Assembly (NCBI GenBank): GCA_013365325.1
Contig: JABVXV010000556.1
Coordinates: forward strand, 1-26,776
DNA: 26,776 nucleotides
Source of the DNA: Dipetalonema caudispina
Lineage: Eukaryota > Nematoda > Chromadorea > Rhabditida > Onchocercidae
Direction of reading: 5' to 3'
Numbering within the stretch: the stretch's first letter is position 1; each line of letters starts with the position of its first letter. The notes under the pieces are model-generated. The model made no database searches. It saw only the letters and a program-made list of their open reading frames with translations, and was not told where the DNA came from. The translations under genes were made by a program, and so were the position numbers. Positions 1 to 11,703 of this stretch are shown here, in pieces.

Positions 1-542
1 TCATTTTTCGTTCTACTGGAGAAAAGGGAAATTGAACTAAGGGAAGATTTTGATTAGCAGATGATGAATTATTGATAAATATTCATTATCAGCTGTTAAT
101 TCATAAAATAATTATTGTTGGACAAAATATTAATGATGAGAAGTAATTAAATTATTATCTGTGATGTATTAATCATTCCATTTAGTTACACCGTTAGCAA
201 TTCGGAAATGGAATGAATACACTCCTTATAGATAATAATCAATTTCTTTATATCATTTGTTAGTAAATAGATGAGAACAAATCAAATATGTGGAAAATTT
301 TGGTTAGAAAAAAGTGTGGAAATTAAAATGGAAGAAAAATGGGCTAAGAATAATTAAACAATAAAAGATTTGCATTAAATAATTGAAAATTATTCAATAG
401 ACAATTTGTGCTCATCAAAATAATTGATGGATATTTAGTGGATATTATATCATTGATATTTAAGTGAGGAAATAATTAATGTGAATGAAAAAAAAAAATT
501 TTTTTAACTGACATAAAATAATAGTTTTAGTAATAATTTTAG
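1..542. other. AT-rich sequence upstream of the BAR-like exons, probably intron
   Basis: No convincing exon is visible here. The BAR-like gene at 543-1095 opens in mid-protein with a splice acceptor, so this stretch is probably its preceding intron. The first ~54 bases contain an open plus-strand frame rich in Glu, Arg and Lys (it reads LEKREIELREDFD before a stop at 55-57). That could be the tail of an upstream helix-coding exon, but no good donor follows it, so I did not call it. Confidence 0.4.
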
Positions 543-1095
543 TATTGAATAGTCAACGTCAAGAGCTCATTAAACGTCGAGAAGAAATGGATTTTGCAAA
601 GCATGAATATGCAAATAATCCAACAGATCAAAGAAAAGAAACTTGCAGTAAAGCAATTGCAAAATTTAACGAGCAATCAGAAGAGGTTAGGAAGAAAAAA
701 AGTCTAAATGTTTTATCATTAAAATGAAAACTAAAGAAGTAAATATATTTTATTATTTAAATTAAATTATAATTTGAGCAAAGGATGAATAGTCTGATTA
801 TTGATTAAATATATGCAATTTTTATTGGTAAATGAAATGACTGGCATGCAATAAATTTTTTTTATATATGCATAAAATTTTAAATTAATAATTTTAGTAC
901 CATTTAAAATGATTTCATGCGATTTCCTTTTTTTTTTAATAACTTCAAAATTTGCAGGTTTTTAAAGCTTTAGATACAATTCAATCTAAAAAGGAAAAGC
1001 ATCATTTGGAGCTTATCAAAATATTGGATGAAATGCGAAAATATCATAACAGTGCTGCTGAAGAATGTTTGCTTGTATGTAAAGCGAAATGGTAA
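543..1095 (+). CDS. BAR-like coiled-coil protein, last two exons (5' end not recognised)
   Basis: Two plus-strand exons, 543-685 and 958-1095, join in phase 0 across a 272-base intron (donor gttagg after GAG, acceptor tttgcag). The first exon follows an acceptor (attttag, ending at 542) and carries two spare bases before its first full codon at 545, so this is an internal exon and there is no start codon here. The product is about 92 residues of charged, helix-forming sequence. It has an RREEMDFAKHEY block followed by KFNEQSEEV and, across the junction, a second helix with KKEKHHLELIKILDEM and YHNSAAEE, ending AKW-stop. This matches the second and third helices of BAR domains (endophilin, amphiphysin and FAM92 type): an (R/K)xxxDxA...H stretch, then a kxFe-like stretch, then a helix ending in YH. 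BAR proteins dimerise into curved bundles that bend membranes. The subfamily cannot be fixed, and the earlier helix was not found. Possible poly-A signals (AATAAA) lie near 1225 and 1261. Confidence 0.55.
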
Positions 1096-3602
1096 TTTGA
1101 TATACATCTATGTATTATATATAGAATTATTCAAATAACTGAACATTATGAGAAAAGAAAAATCAATTTGAAATTAATACAAAATGAATGTTACTACTAT
1201 TACCATCGAAACATTTATTATCAATAAAATTATTGGACATTATTGTTTTTGTATTATTCCAAATAAAGCAATTATCAAAAATATACATCGATAAGAAGTT
1301 ATTTAATTATAAGTAAACATAAGTATATGGTAGGATAATGGATTATTTTAGTAGTAAACACTTCTATATCACGGATATATCAAAAGGAATACTCGAATAA
1401 CTGAATTGTTTGAAAATCAAATATCTGAAAATTTGCATATTTGCAAAGTTTCAAATCTAAAGCAAGAGATTTATCCTTATTGATGATGTCACATAAATGT
1501 GATATGCTGTTTAGAATTAAAAAGTAGATGATAACAATGAGCAAAAGCGAAATCAAAATTGAATAATAAATTTAAGATTTGACAAAATAATCCGAAATAT
1601 AATGTTACTAATGTTACAGCATTGATATTTTCCTCATAATATATAAAATATATCATAGAAAAATTTAAACAAAAAAAAAAAAAAAAAAACGAAATGATGG
1701 AACATAAAAGGAACAATACTAGAATAATGTGAATTGAAATTGAATTAATAAACTGTTTAGTGATAAGTGATAAGAAAGTTTGAATTATGATTATTGCTAT
1801 GACTAATGTGTTCATAAATCTTTTTAATCTGTCATATTATTCCATCAATTTTTATAACAAAGAAATCCAATATATCTACTGATGACAGAGCACTGATTAA
1901 TAACATTGATATTATATGAATTTGTATGAATTTGATGAAATAAATTGAAATTTTGAAATGGAAATTGTCCGATACTGTTTCGTCATATTTTTGCTTTCAC
2001 TTTGTATGCTTTCCTTGGTTTTTTTTTGATTTTTTAAGTTTGAAATAATTTCGTTAAAATGCATACTTAAATGCGGGAGAATTTATGTAATTTATTCATT
2101 ATAACAGTTACAAATTACAGTTTGCAATTTGATTTTGATCAAATATGCAATAAAAAAATTATCGTCTATTTCGAAATACACTGATAAAAAAGCAAATTAC
2201 GATTTATACAAAATGACATAATTGCTCGTTATGTAAAATACGATTATATAATACGATGGAAATAATTATTCTTTCAAAAAAATTTGAGTATTTATTTGAA
2301 TTTACATCCATTTTGACCTGTTCACTTGGCTTGATTATTATAGCTGTAATGTTTTCTGCAAGTAATTTTGAAATATACTTTTAAGAGAATTTTACGATTG
2401 AATTGATAATCCTGTAGAAAATTATCGAGTAGAACAATTCTATCTAATGATGATGCATAATAATTCTACATAATAGTAATTTTTGTATAACGATTTTACA
2501 TAATTTCGAAAAAACAGCATATTTTAATTTACTATTTACTATTTAAATTTTACTTTCTTTTCTCTAAAATGAACTTTATATTGAACTATCCTTTATTATT
2601 GTATTTGTGCAGACGAAATTTTCGCGTAATATGATTTATTACAGTTATTACTAAAATTTATGAATTTCTAAATTTTTCATCACAAAACTGTTAGAGATTA
2701 GCAATTGATAGAATTTAATCTAAAAAAACTTTTTAAACTTTCAGATATAACTCATCAAGCACATAATCCAAAAAAGAAAATAGCAAACAAAAGCAATTTT
2801 CAAATAAAGTGATGGTTGGTTTTTTTTCTAAAAATGACGAAATATAATGCAAAATTGTTCGTTTCGTTCAAATTTGCATTTAAATATGCTAACTGTCTTG
2901 AAATTGGCATGTATTTCAAATTTCATATTGAAATTTTCTCAAATTTCATTTGTAATGAAATGTTGTGCGGGAACAATTAAAATAATTTTTGGCTAATCAA
3001 TAGGATAATCATCGATCCAGATGATCATTGCTATCTGACTAAAAGTTTCAAATAACTGTAACTATCGATGGCTTTCTTTTCTATGTACTTGTTAATTAGT
3101 GATGAATGCAACAAACTTCAAGTTTTTTTTTTTTCATGTTAATTTAAGTTTTCAATAGGTAATCAACTTCAAGTTTTTTTTCATTTTGATTTAAATTTTT
3201 AATCGGCAGTATTTTTCATTTTATTCTAATAGGTACGCTATTATTGAATTCATAAACTCTATGTTTGCTCATTCACAGAACAGATTTCAAGCTAAATTTA
3301 TCACCATTTTTAATCAATAATAGCTGCAGGGAAATAATTCAAATCAAAATGAAAGCATAATAGCACTTCTTAAGAACTATGCGATCAAACATTTCAAATC
3401 AATTTTTTAAAATCGATTCACTGAAATTTTACTCTCATCTTTCCCATAATATTTCCCTAAGAATAATTAACAGACACAAAGTGAAAAGTTACCAGCCTCC
3501 AAACATTAGGTCGATAAATTTCAAAATTTGAATTTCTCGGATTCTAGCCAAGACTGACAAACAAAATGAGACCCTCAACAATACTAACAACTAATGACAA
3601 CA
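1096..3602. other. AT-rich intergenic DNA without recognisable genes
   Basis: Stop codons are dense in all frames and there are many A and T runs, including a poly-A run at about 1671-1689. The open frame on the minus strand at 1489-1815 is Phe/Ile/Leu-rich and follows from base composition. AATAAA motifs near 1225 and 1261 fit the 3' end of the BAR-like gene. Confidence 0.6.
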
Positions 3603-3635
3603 AATAATAATAACATAATAATGATAATAATAATA

Positions 3636-3713
<78 letters not shown>

Positions 3714-3740
3714 TTAATATTAATAATAATAATGATAATA
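3603..3740. repeat. (AAT)n microsatellite
   Basis: AAT/TAA trinucleotide repeat with an essentially perfect core at about 3641-3711 and interrupted flanks (aac, atg and att variants). Read as protein on the plus strand it gives poly-Ile, which is not a gene. Confidence 0.95.
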
Positions 3741-5156
3741 AGTATTAATAACAATAGTAAAACTAGTAATAATAATCTCAGTCAACGTTTTTGTTCAAAT
3801 CAAATTTAATGAAGTCGCAATTTCCACTCTTTTTTATAAATAAATAATTTATATGTATGATAGCATTATATTTCCAACTTTCATTTTTATTTGTGACTGT
3901 CAAAAAAAATGAAGTAATCCTTTTCCTTTTTGTCGAAAAGTACTTGCATATTTTTCGGAAGAATTGAAAAAAAGTTGTCATATTACATTGATTGAATAGT
4001 TTTATACGTAATCAATGAACACGTTTTGGGGCAATAAAAGATGTTATAAATTATTCATAAATCAATAAATTTTCATTGAAAAGTTTAAACTTTCGAGAGA
4101 ACTAATCATTTTAAAACGATACGGTGAAATTTTGATGATTTATTTTCGATCAGTTTTTTCTAATTTGCATTTCTTTCATTCTCTTATTGTTTCAATTGTA
4201 AAGTAGGAAAGTTGTTTTAATGATGCAGATAGTATTACCATTTTCCTTACTAGCAAATAATTCTATAATTTAATTTATATTTAAACATAATGATATTTTT
4301 ATATTGAAAAAAAAAATAATTGTCCATTTGAAATCAACATAATCCTTGCTGAAGTTTTATTATTCAATTATATTATTATACTCACTGTTCAAAAAACTTA
4401 TACCATGAATTGTTTTGAATTAAACTTTGCAAAGTCACAATTAATTAATCAGATAATATAATTGAGCAGAAATTGCTCATTCTTTCTACAATGAATAGAT
4501 CATAATTTAACTTTTACCACGAAAATCAAATATTAGGGGTCAAGTATTAGTAAAATTAATTAATCATTGATGGAATTTGATATGGAATAACTCAGTATCA
4601 CAAAATTTTCCCATGTATGTAGAGCAATTTTGATTAGTTAATTCCATTTTTGATTCATAATGTTTGTTTTGTGGTTAGAAAAACGAAAAAATTTAAAGGT
4701 GGGCAGGTAGAATATCATTGCTAAATCGAAATTGCTAAAGATGCAATGATTTTGGAATAGGCCAATATTTGATGATAAATAAAAAAAATAATTTGTTTGA
4801 ATTAAAATTTTGCAAATAACTTTCCATTACCACAAATTTGGGTGATATGAAAACAAATAAAACTAAAATCTGAAAATTTATACTTAGAAATTAATCACAC
4901 AATTATATCTAAAGTAACTAACTACAAAGTTTGTAAATTATAAATTAAGTAGCAGGCGCATATGTTTACTTTTTTTTGAACTACTACCAATTATTTTATG
5001 GTTTTATTCGTAAATAATTTATTTATTGCCTAGAAAATTTTAGCGTGAATATTCATATCATTTTATTATTATTGATCATCTCAAAACCATCTATCATTTC
5101 AGGAAATTACCACTCAAAGATTCTCATAATTTTTACATTATTTGCTTATTCTTTTA

Positions 5157-5242
5157 GCATAATAATAATAATAATGATAACTAATTATTAGTAATAATAA
5201 TAATAACAAATATAATAATAATACTAATAAATAATGGTAATA
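5157..5242. repeat. Imperfect (AAT)n-rich stretch
   Basis: Short runs of AAT/TAA units interrupted by atg, ctaa and aca variants. This looks like an older, decayed relative of the tract at 3603-3740. The surrounding 3741-7286 is AT-rich DNA in which I see no gene. Confidence 0.8.
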
Positions 5243-6280
5243 ATAACTTTCCCAATAAGGAAATGATGATTAGATGTCTTTATCATGAATAAATTACCTA
5301 TTAATTCCGATATATTGTATTTGTTATTCGTCAATTCATTATTATGGAAAGCTTTGCAATATGATAATTAACTCACAAATGGCAAATATAATTATCATTT
5401 CTAAGATATGAATGTCATTTTTTTTAAAAGTTTTCTATGAATATCATAAGAATATGTAATAGAAAATAATGGATTGTTTATGAAACTTTGTCAGTTTATT
5501 GAAAATAAGATAAATTATTAGCAAAATCATTACAACACTTTGATAATCTTTAATTTCTGTCAACCTTGAATATAAAAGAATACTGTAATATCTCGTTTGA
5601 TGATAACAATCCAATCAAAGTTAACTCTTTCAATTTGATAGAATTAGATGAAAATTTTCACTGCAGCGTGAAATCATCAGATGGATGAATGCACCAAGCA
5701 TCGTACGTTTGTTTGCAAGTCTACTTTATGCTAAATTCATAGAATTAAATTCATGCAATTGCAATTGTGCTTCGAAATTATAACCAAACATTTCCATACA
5801 TGTATGCATATATTTTTATTATTTTTTCTATTACTTCATTAGTAAAGAGAATAATCATCTGTAAACTTGAATATAAAAGATTATTATACTTAAATACATT
5901 ATTCTAATTTATTAACTATGATAATTTTATCTAAATTTGATTGAGATTTTTGAAATTTGAAATTTATTTTCCATAAATTAAACTTATCCTATACCTTCTT
6001 TTAATTTTCTTTTTTCTTACTTAATATTTAATACAGTTCAAAAAAAAAAAAAATATAGTGAAATTATTACCATCGAATCACTGATGACAAAATGATTGCA
6101 TTCTTATTTGGTAATAATATTGTTTGTTGAAAATATCAACGTACATAGAATGAATAAATAATAAAATGTCAATAAGATAATTTAATTACGTCATTTTCTT
6201 AAAATATAAGAGTATTAAAATCAATGATATGTACGAATAAAAAAGCATGAAAAAAAGAGCAAATTTACAAAAACATAAAA

Positions 6281-6342
6281 GTATAATAATAATAATAATA
6301 ACCATACACCAAAAATGGAAAAACTGAAACAGAGTGAACCTG

Positions 6343-6374
<32 letters not shown>

Positions 6375-6384
6375 AAAAAAAAAT
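6281..6384. repeat. Short (TAA)n followed by long poly-A
   Basis: A TAA run at about 6281-6300 is followed by an uninterrupted A run at about 6343-6372, and further A-rich sequence follows. The minus-strand open frame here (6186-6398) is poly-Phe from this run and is not a gene. Such A tails can mark retroposed sequence, but no retroelement body or target-site duplication was recognised. Confidence 0.85.
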
Positions 6385-7286
6385 GAACAACCGGTCAAGT
6401 GTTATTACTTTCATAGGATGAGAAAAAAAAAAATTCCTCCTAAACTTATCCCTTCCATTATTAACAATTATGGATATGATTTTTGTGAGATATATAGCAA
6501 TATCTTATAATTTCACTTGTTTTAATCATCCAATAAAGCCATTAGTTATGATGTGCTATTTAGTGATAATAATTTAATCAATCAACATTTTATGACATTT
6601 CTTTCATCATTTGAAACTCTCAGGAATATGCCCCGATATATTTTTAATATTACTTGATAGTGAATCGGGAATTCCTGTTCAATTTACCGTGTAAGAAATT
6701 GGGAATTCATGAGAAAATCCTTAGATACACTCTAGTACAGGCAAATATTCATCTAAATTGTATCAGAAATTTCAATAATTGTTGGTAAAACAGAAAAAAA
6801 AAAAAAAAAAAAAACAACAAACATGAGGCATACTGAGAAAATATGCACAATGAGGGAAAAGGGAGAGGGAAAATGAAAGAAGAAAAAAAAGGCTATTTCA
6901 TATTAAAAAGGCACTAAATACAGAAGTGAAAATTCAAAAATGAAGGAAATTGATAAAAAAAAAAAGAAGAGACGAAAAACAGCGACAGTGATAACAGTAG
7001 TGATAAAGGAGCAAACAAGGCATTTTAATGAAGGTATAAAAATGTGCTTGAAAAGAAAAAATTCTGATAAAAAAAAAAGGAAATTATTAATAAATATAAC
7101 TATCTAGAAAAACTAGAGAGAGAGAAATAAGGAGGAAAAAAGATAAAATAAACAATAAATTTCACTTAAAAATCAAACAAATATGAAGAAAAATTTGAAA
7201 AACATACAAAACCTATATGGGTTTTAAGCTGTACATATTGAAAAAAAAAAAGTTCAGCGAAGAAAATTAGCATAGTACTAGTATGA

Positions 7287-7475
7287 ATGAATGTAAATCA
7301 TTTATTTTTTGTTATTTTCATATCTAATTTTTTCATCATTCTCCCATCCATATTATGCTTAATATTCATTAACTATGTTGCATGGATATCAATACAAGAA
7401 AAAAAAAAGTTACAATCAAATAATACATTTTCTGATCGGGAAATCAGATCATTAAGACAAAAACAGCGATAATTT
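7287..7475 (+). CDS. Candidate small single-pass membrane protein (doubtful)
   Basis: This is a 61-codon open frame with an ATG at 7287 and a stop at 7473-7475. Residues about 5-35 are one long hydrophobic stretch (FFVIFISNFFIILPSI and following), wide enough for a membrane helix or an uncleaved signal anchor. The rest is hydrophilic and basic and ends in SLRQKQR. The sequence is less monotonous than nearby chance frames. However, AT-rich DNA readily gives Phe/Ile/Leu-rich frames, no family is recognised, and an overlapping ATG four bases upstream (7283) opens a different frame. It may equally be chance or one exon of something larger. Confidence 0.25.
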
Positions 7476-8153
7476 CCGCAGCTTTTCTCAACAATGATAA
7501 AGGAATCTAAAATGGAATGGAACAACAACAAAATTTACTTGTTCGTTTCATCCATGCTATGGCAACGACTAACGATTATTAATTAGATAATAAGAGAGGT
7601 AATTTTTATCTAAAATGGTAAGCGTACCCATTCGATCTTTTTTTTTCACATTTATAGCAGTGGGTAGAAATGGCAGATTTGAAATGTTGAATCATTCCGA
7701 ATAGATTCAAAATACGTATATACCCGGACCATAAGTTTTTAGATCAGATAGACTTATGCAATTTGCATGCTTTGATTTTTAGTATAACTCTATGAGGAAT
7801 GTAAATTCCAACCAGAAAGACAATTAGGGACGTCCACATTGTTGCCAATGCATTGGTTCATAACTTCAGCCAACAAAGAAATGATTATTAATTACAAGGA
7901 TGAAATGAAAAGTTTCAAAAAGGGTGAAATCATATAATTGTATAATAAAAATTAAAAGAAACACCGATCTCTGCAGCGCTTGAAAATGAGAAAGTTGGTA
8001 CTGTGGATTTATGTGGATTTTGTTTAGATATAGAAATTAAAAATCAAAAATTAATATAAAAAGATCCACGATATATTTCTACCACTTGTAATTTTTCTAA
8101 AAAAAGCATATTTATATAGCTACAAACCACGATAAGAATTACTTCGACCAATT
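7476..8153. other. Sequence downstream of the dehydrogenase gene (probable 3' UTR and intergenic)
   Basis: No gene is recognised. On the minus strand this follows the phosphoglycerate dehydrogenase stop codon (8154-8156), so part of it is probably its 3' untranslated region. No AATAAA was seen on the minus strand close to the stop. An octamer-like ATTTGCAT lies at 7761-7768. Confidence 0.5.
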
Positions 8154-11100
8154 TCAGTCAAATTTAACTAGACAATAATTTTTGGATAATTCCAACACAT
8201 CATCATTGCTCAAATCGCTAAGTACACCAACTCGACCACCACCTAACAAACCGAATTCAACCATCATCTTTGTCTGAAATAACAAACTTTTGATCAGATA
8301 TCACAGATTCAATCTACCAGGTGTTTTAAAATAGCGCAATGTTTCAACGCACAATCATAACATTGATTCATTCCTCTCAGGAAAATCTGGGTATGTTACA
8401 TTCGACTAAAATATTAAGTCTCTCAAGTTCTTTCGAAGTCAAAGTTCATGGAAGTTACAAAATTAAGTACGAAAAAAAAACTGATAAAAGTTAACGGTTG
8501 ATAAAATTAGTCTTGATAAAATAACTAATTAATAAATAAATAGTGGTTTCATGAGTATTATCATACAGACGATAAGTAACACTGGAACAAACTTTGCTAC
8601 CTATTATCGACAATAATTTTACCTTTATATCTTCGTCATTGATATCGAACGAATGGCTATCCGAGAAATCCATGATAAATGTTCCATTTGCTAGGAGAGG
8701 TACTGGTACTTTGCATGAGTTAAATGCGGATATTATAGTGCCTGTCGGAGCTGGGTAACCACTAACACTCCGCGTTCCAGCAACAACGATTAATTCCTTT
8801 GCCGCACATGGCTCTTCACGTATCTGCAAAATTTCGATTGAATTTTAACAAATTAAATAATTGCAACACTTTTGATGATTGATTGCACGTTTGATGGTTC
8901 GCATGTTAACTAGTGTACCCGCAAAATGAGAGTCACTTGCATTCCCCTATTGATAACAGTCCAAAAATCCTTGAGATCTATCTTCAAAGCATTACGTAAA
9001 CTGAGAAGGTCTTAAGACTCCATCAAATGTTCTCCACCACCGGACGAAATCTCTCACCTGCACACCCTCCTTCCGTGCATTCATTTCAGCAGCTGCCAGA
9101 TTTGAACCAATATTTCCAGATGCGTACATCAAACCAACAATAGCACCAGCATGTAAAGCTTTTTGGAGGCTAACAAGAGCTGAAAAAAACCTTCATACTA
9201 TAATTTTGGGGTCAAAGTTTAAACTTAAATTAAAAAGACAGACTACCGAATGCACATTGCATCACAACCATCACAACCATCACAACAATACAATTACCAT
9301 CACTGCTACAAAAGGCACAACGATTTTTGAGTTACACTTACCAATTCTGACCAATTTTTTCTAATTTTTCTTTTTTGGAAATCCTGAAACTTCAGAAACC
9401 TCAGGAATAAGAAAGTTTATTCTGAAAAATTCAAAATGAACCCGTCAAATTCCGAAATTTCTACCAATGTATTTCAATTTGAACCGAACAAAAAGCCTAG
9501 TCCTATAATAGTTTGAATAACGGACAACATATGTACAAAGACGAACAGTTAGGAAAGCGTATAGTAACCGCTTTTGGTGAATTCCCGATCACGGCTAACG
9601 TTTGGGTTAGTGTTGCTACTGCACGGATCCACTGGCTTTTAGCTTCATCTAAGGCAGCTGTAGCAGCTGCTGCATTCATCTATAAACTGACACTTAAAAC
9701 AAGAAGAAAGACAACCAAAAACATGCCACAACATCTAGTTGAGAGTAATAGAAAAAAGACGAATTCAAAGTCCTCAATTAGTATATTTTATAAAATATGA
9801 TGACGAAATCTCCCATTTGCATAACCAATTAAAATCTTTTTTTCCCTTATGAAATGCCAGATATTCCTACTGTCACTAGGTATATTACTAAGAAAAGTAG
9901 AGAATTCCGATCCATTAATCATATTCCATCTAAAACTGAAAAGAAGATTAAATCCTTATTTTTTCTCCACTCCTTTACCTAAATTATTAGATGATAGTAA
10001 ACGATATGGATGAAAAACTAAAACTTACCGCTCCGTACGGACCAGTTGAATTGTTTAACGAAACAATATTCTCAGCGATTTCGTTCGCAATTCGTTGATG
10101 CCCTTGCAACGGACTAGTACCCATATGTGGTGTGCAGATAACATTTGGATGTTCAATCAGTCCACGAATAAGAGGAGCATCCTGAAATTCTTAAGTGTTA
10201 CCGATACAATTATACTATCAACATCAACATAATGTGCTTAAAAGTTACAATAAACTGGAAGCTAATTTGTGAAATAGAAGAAGTGATGTATTAACCTCTA
10301 CATAAACGTCAAAGGCTGCACCACCGACACGTCCCTTGTTTAAGGCTTGCAGCATATCAACTTCGTTGATGATCCCAGCTTTGGCCATATTAATTATTTT
10401 CACACCTTTTCGACAACGAGTTAACGTTGAAGCACATAACAAATTTTTGGTACGTGGTATCAGTGGTACGTGGATGACAATATAATCGGCTTGAGGCCAA
10501 AGTTGATCCAACGGAAGCCATCTAATACCATGCCGAGCGGCTTCCTACAAATATTTGATCAAATACAAAGGATCCTAAATAACTCTACGCATTGATCGTT
10601 TCATTTATAAATAATGGGATGTTACTACCATCCCCGAGATCTTGCTAGAGTTAATCCGGCATTTACCAGCTCGATCCGATTAAACACAAATTTATAACCA
10701 CTTGAATTATATGTGTTTAAACATTCTTATATATACTAATATCTTTCGTTTCTACTTAACATTTAACAATGAGATTTCCGGAATAAGAAAAACTTTGCTA
10801 TGAGGATTGCCTTATTTCATTGTTGTGATTATCGCTATTTCTAAAAATCAATGAGTACAGTGTTTAGAAAAATAAGAAAACTTAAATTTAGCAGTCGAGA
10901 CAAACTAACCTCTTGTGTAACTTGTGGATCATATCCAAACGTTCGCATACCGAAAACTTGCATACGTATTGCTATTTCTAAGCCAATGCGTCCAAGGCCA
11001 ATGATCGCCAATGATTTCCCAAAAATCTGAAACAGAAAAGGATAGCTCAGAGTAACCGTAGGTAAATCTATATTTTAAATTCGTATAATAGTAATCCTGA

Positions 11101-11493
11101 ACTGCAACTCTTGACATTAAATCTTTACAGGAAATAAAAAAGATCATATTCTTTTTTTTGATAACCGCATTAGCTGAAACATCCCCAAGAAATGTAAAAT
11201 TAAAAAAAAAACTTGACAAATGACGAAGTCGCAGTCCTGATTGAAAGTTAACATTAAACTACTCGACAAAGTCCCAATAATTTTGTTGAAATAGATATTA
11301 CAGCTAAATTTTCAGTCAATAACAAAAATCCTACACTTGAACAAAGGATTGAAAAATGTAGGAACCTCTTCGGCATATGGCTCTGCCCTTGTCCACTTGC
11401 CTTCTTTCATCGACGTCACCGCTTGCGGAATCTTTCGAGCCAATGAAAGGATTAATGCGCAAGTATGTTCCGCAATATTTTCTGGTTTCTTAC
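8154..11493 (-). CDS. phgdh: D-3-phosphoglycerate dehydrogenase, eight exons, N-terminal lobe missing
   Basis: The family enzyme oxidises 3-phosphoglycerate to 3-phosphohydroxypyruvate with NAD, the first step of phosphorylated serine synthesis in the cytosol. In reading order the exons are 11366-11493, 10910-11026, 10296-10544, 10029-10181, 9547-9679, 9058-9179, 8623-8823 and 8154-8273, with the stop TGA at 8154-8156. Exon 1 gives [17 protein letters not shown] and SMKEGKW, the family's helix before the NAD fold. Exon 2 holds the NAD motif GLGRIG and a GYDP turn. Exon 3 has [16 protein letters not shown], then [11 protein letters not shown] where the family has an ARGG motif, then GAAFDVYVE. 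Exon 4 has the His motif in TPHMGTSP. Exon 5 starts [17 protein letters not shown], and exons 6-8 match the vertebrate-type C-terminal extension (for example GAIVGLM and SGYPAPTG). About 406 codons are seen, against about 530 in human PHGDH. The first ~95 residues, with the GRAGTG-type motif, are absent. Phases agree at all junctions. The 3' end of exon 5 is the least certain, and exon 1 may start at 11481. Confidence 0.92.
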
Positions 11494-11703
11494 CTACAAT
11501 AATGAGAATTTTAGCTTTTCAGGTATAAGATATATGATAGAGAAAATGAATCTTCATGCCATTCTCATTTGTATTTTAATACGTCAGCACATCATATAAT
11601 ATATTATTATTCATATTTTCAACATACTTGATATGTAATATTTAATACTCGTATTTTTGCTGTGACAAATTTCTTGGATTCCGCGAAGTCTAATAATACT
11701 TAC
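11494..11703 (-). other. Short interval between the FLYWCH exon and the first recognised dehydrogenase exon
   Basis: Only about 210 bases separate the two minus-strand coding blocks. The interval starts with the consensus donor gtaagtatt and ends with the acceptor attgtag before the dehydrogenase exon. No start codon with a dehydrogenase-like N-terminus was found in it. It could be intercistronic DNA of a nematode operon or simply intron sequence of two overlapping or adjacent genes. Confidence 0.5.

Noticed and set aside
3594..3809. Poly-Ile open frame
   Set aside because: It is produced by the (AAT)n microsatellite and is not a protein gene.
7789..7880. Minus-strand frame reading SLLAEVMNQCIGNNVDVP, faintly like the dehydrogenase C-terminus
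   Set aside because: A stop codon lies just upstream and there is no acceptor. The dehydrogenase already has a proper last exon and stop at 8154-8273.
9513..9800. Plus-strand open frame of 95 codons rich in Ala
   Set aside because: It is antisense to dehydrogenase exon 9547-9679 and its intron. The minus-strand reading matches the enzyme family.
11337..11528. Plus-strand open frame of 63 codons
   Set aside because: It is the antisense of the first recognised dehydrogenase exon ([17 protein letters not shown] on the minus strand).
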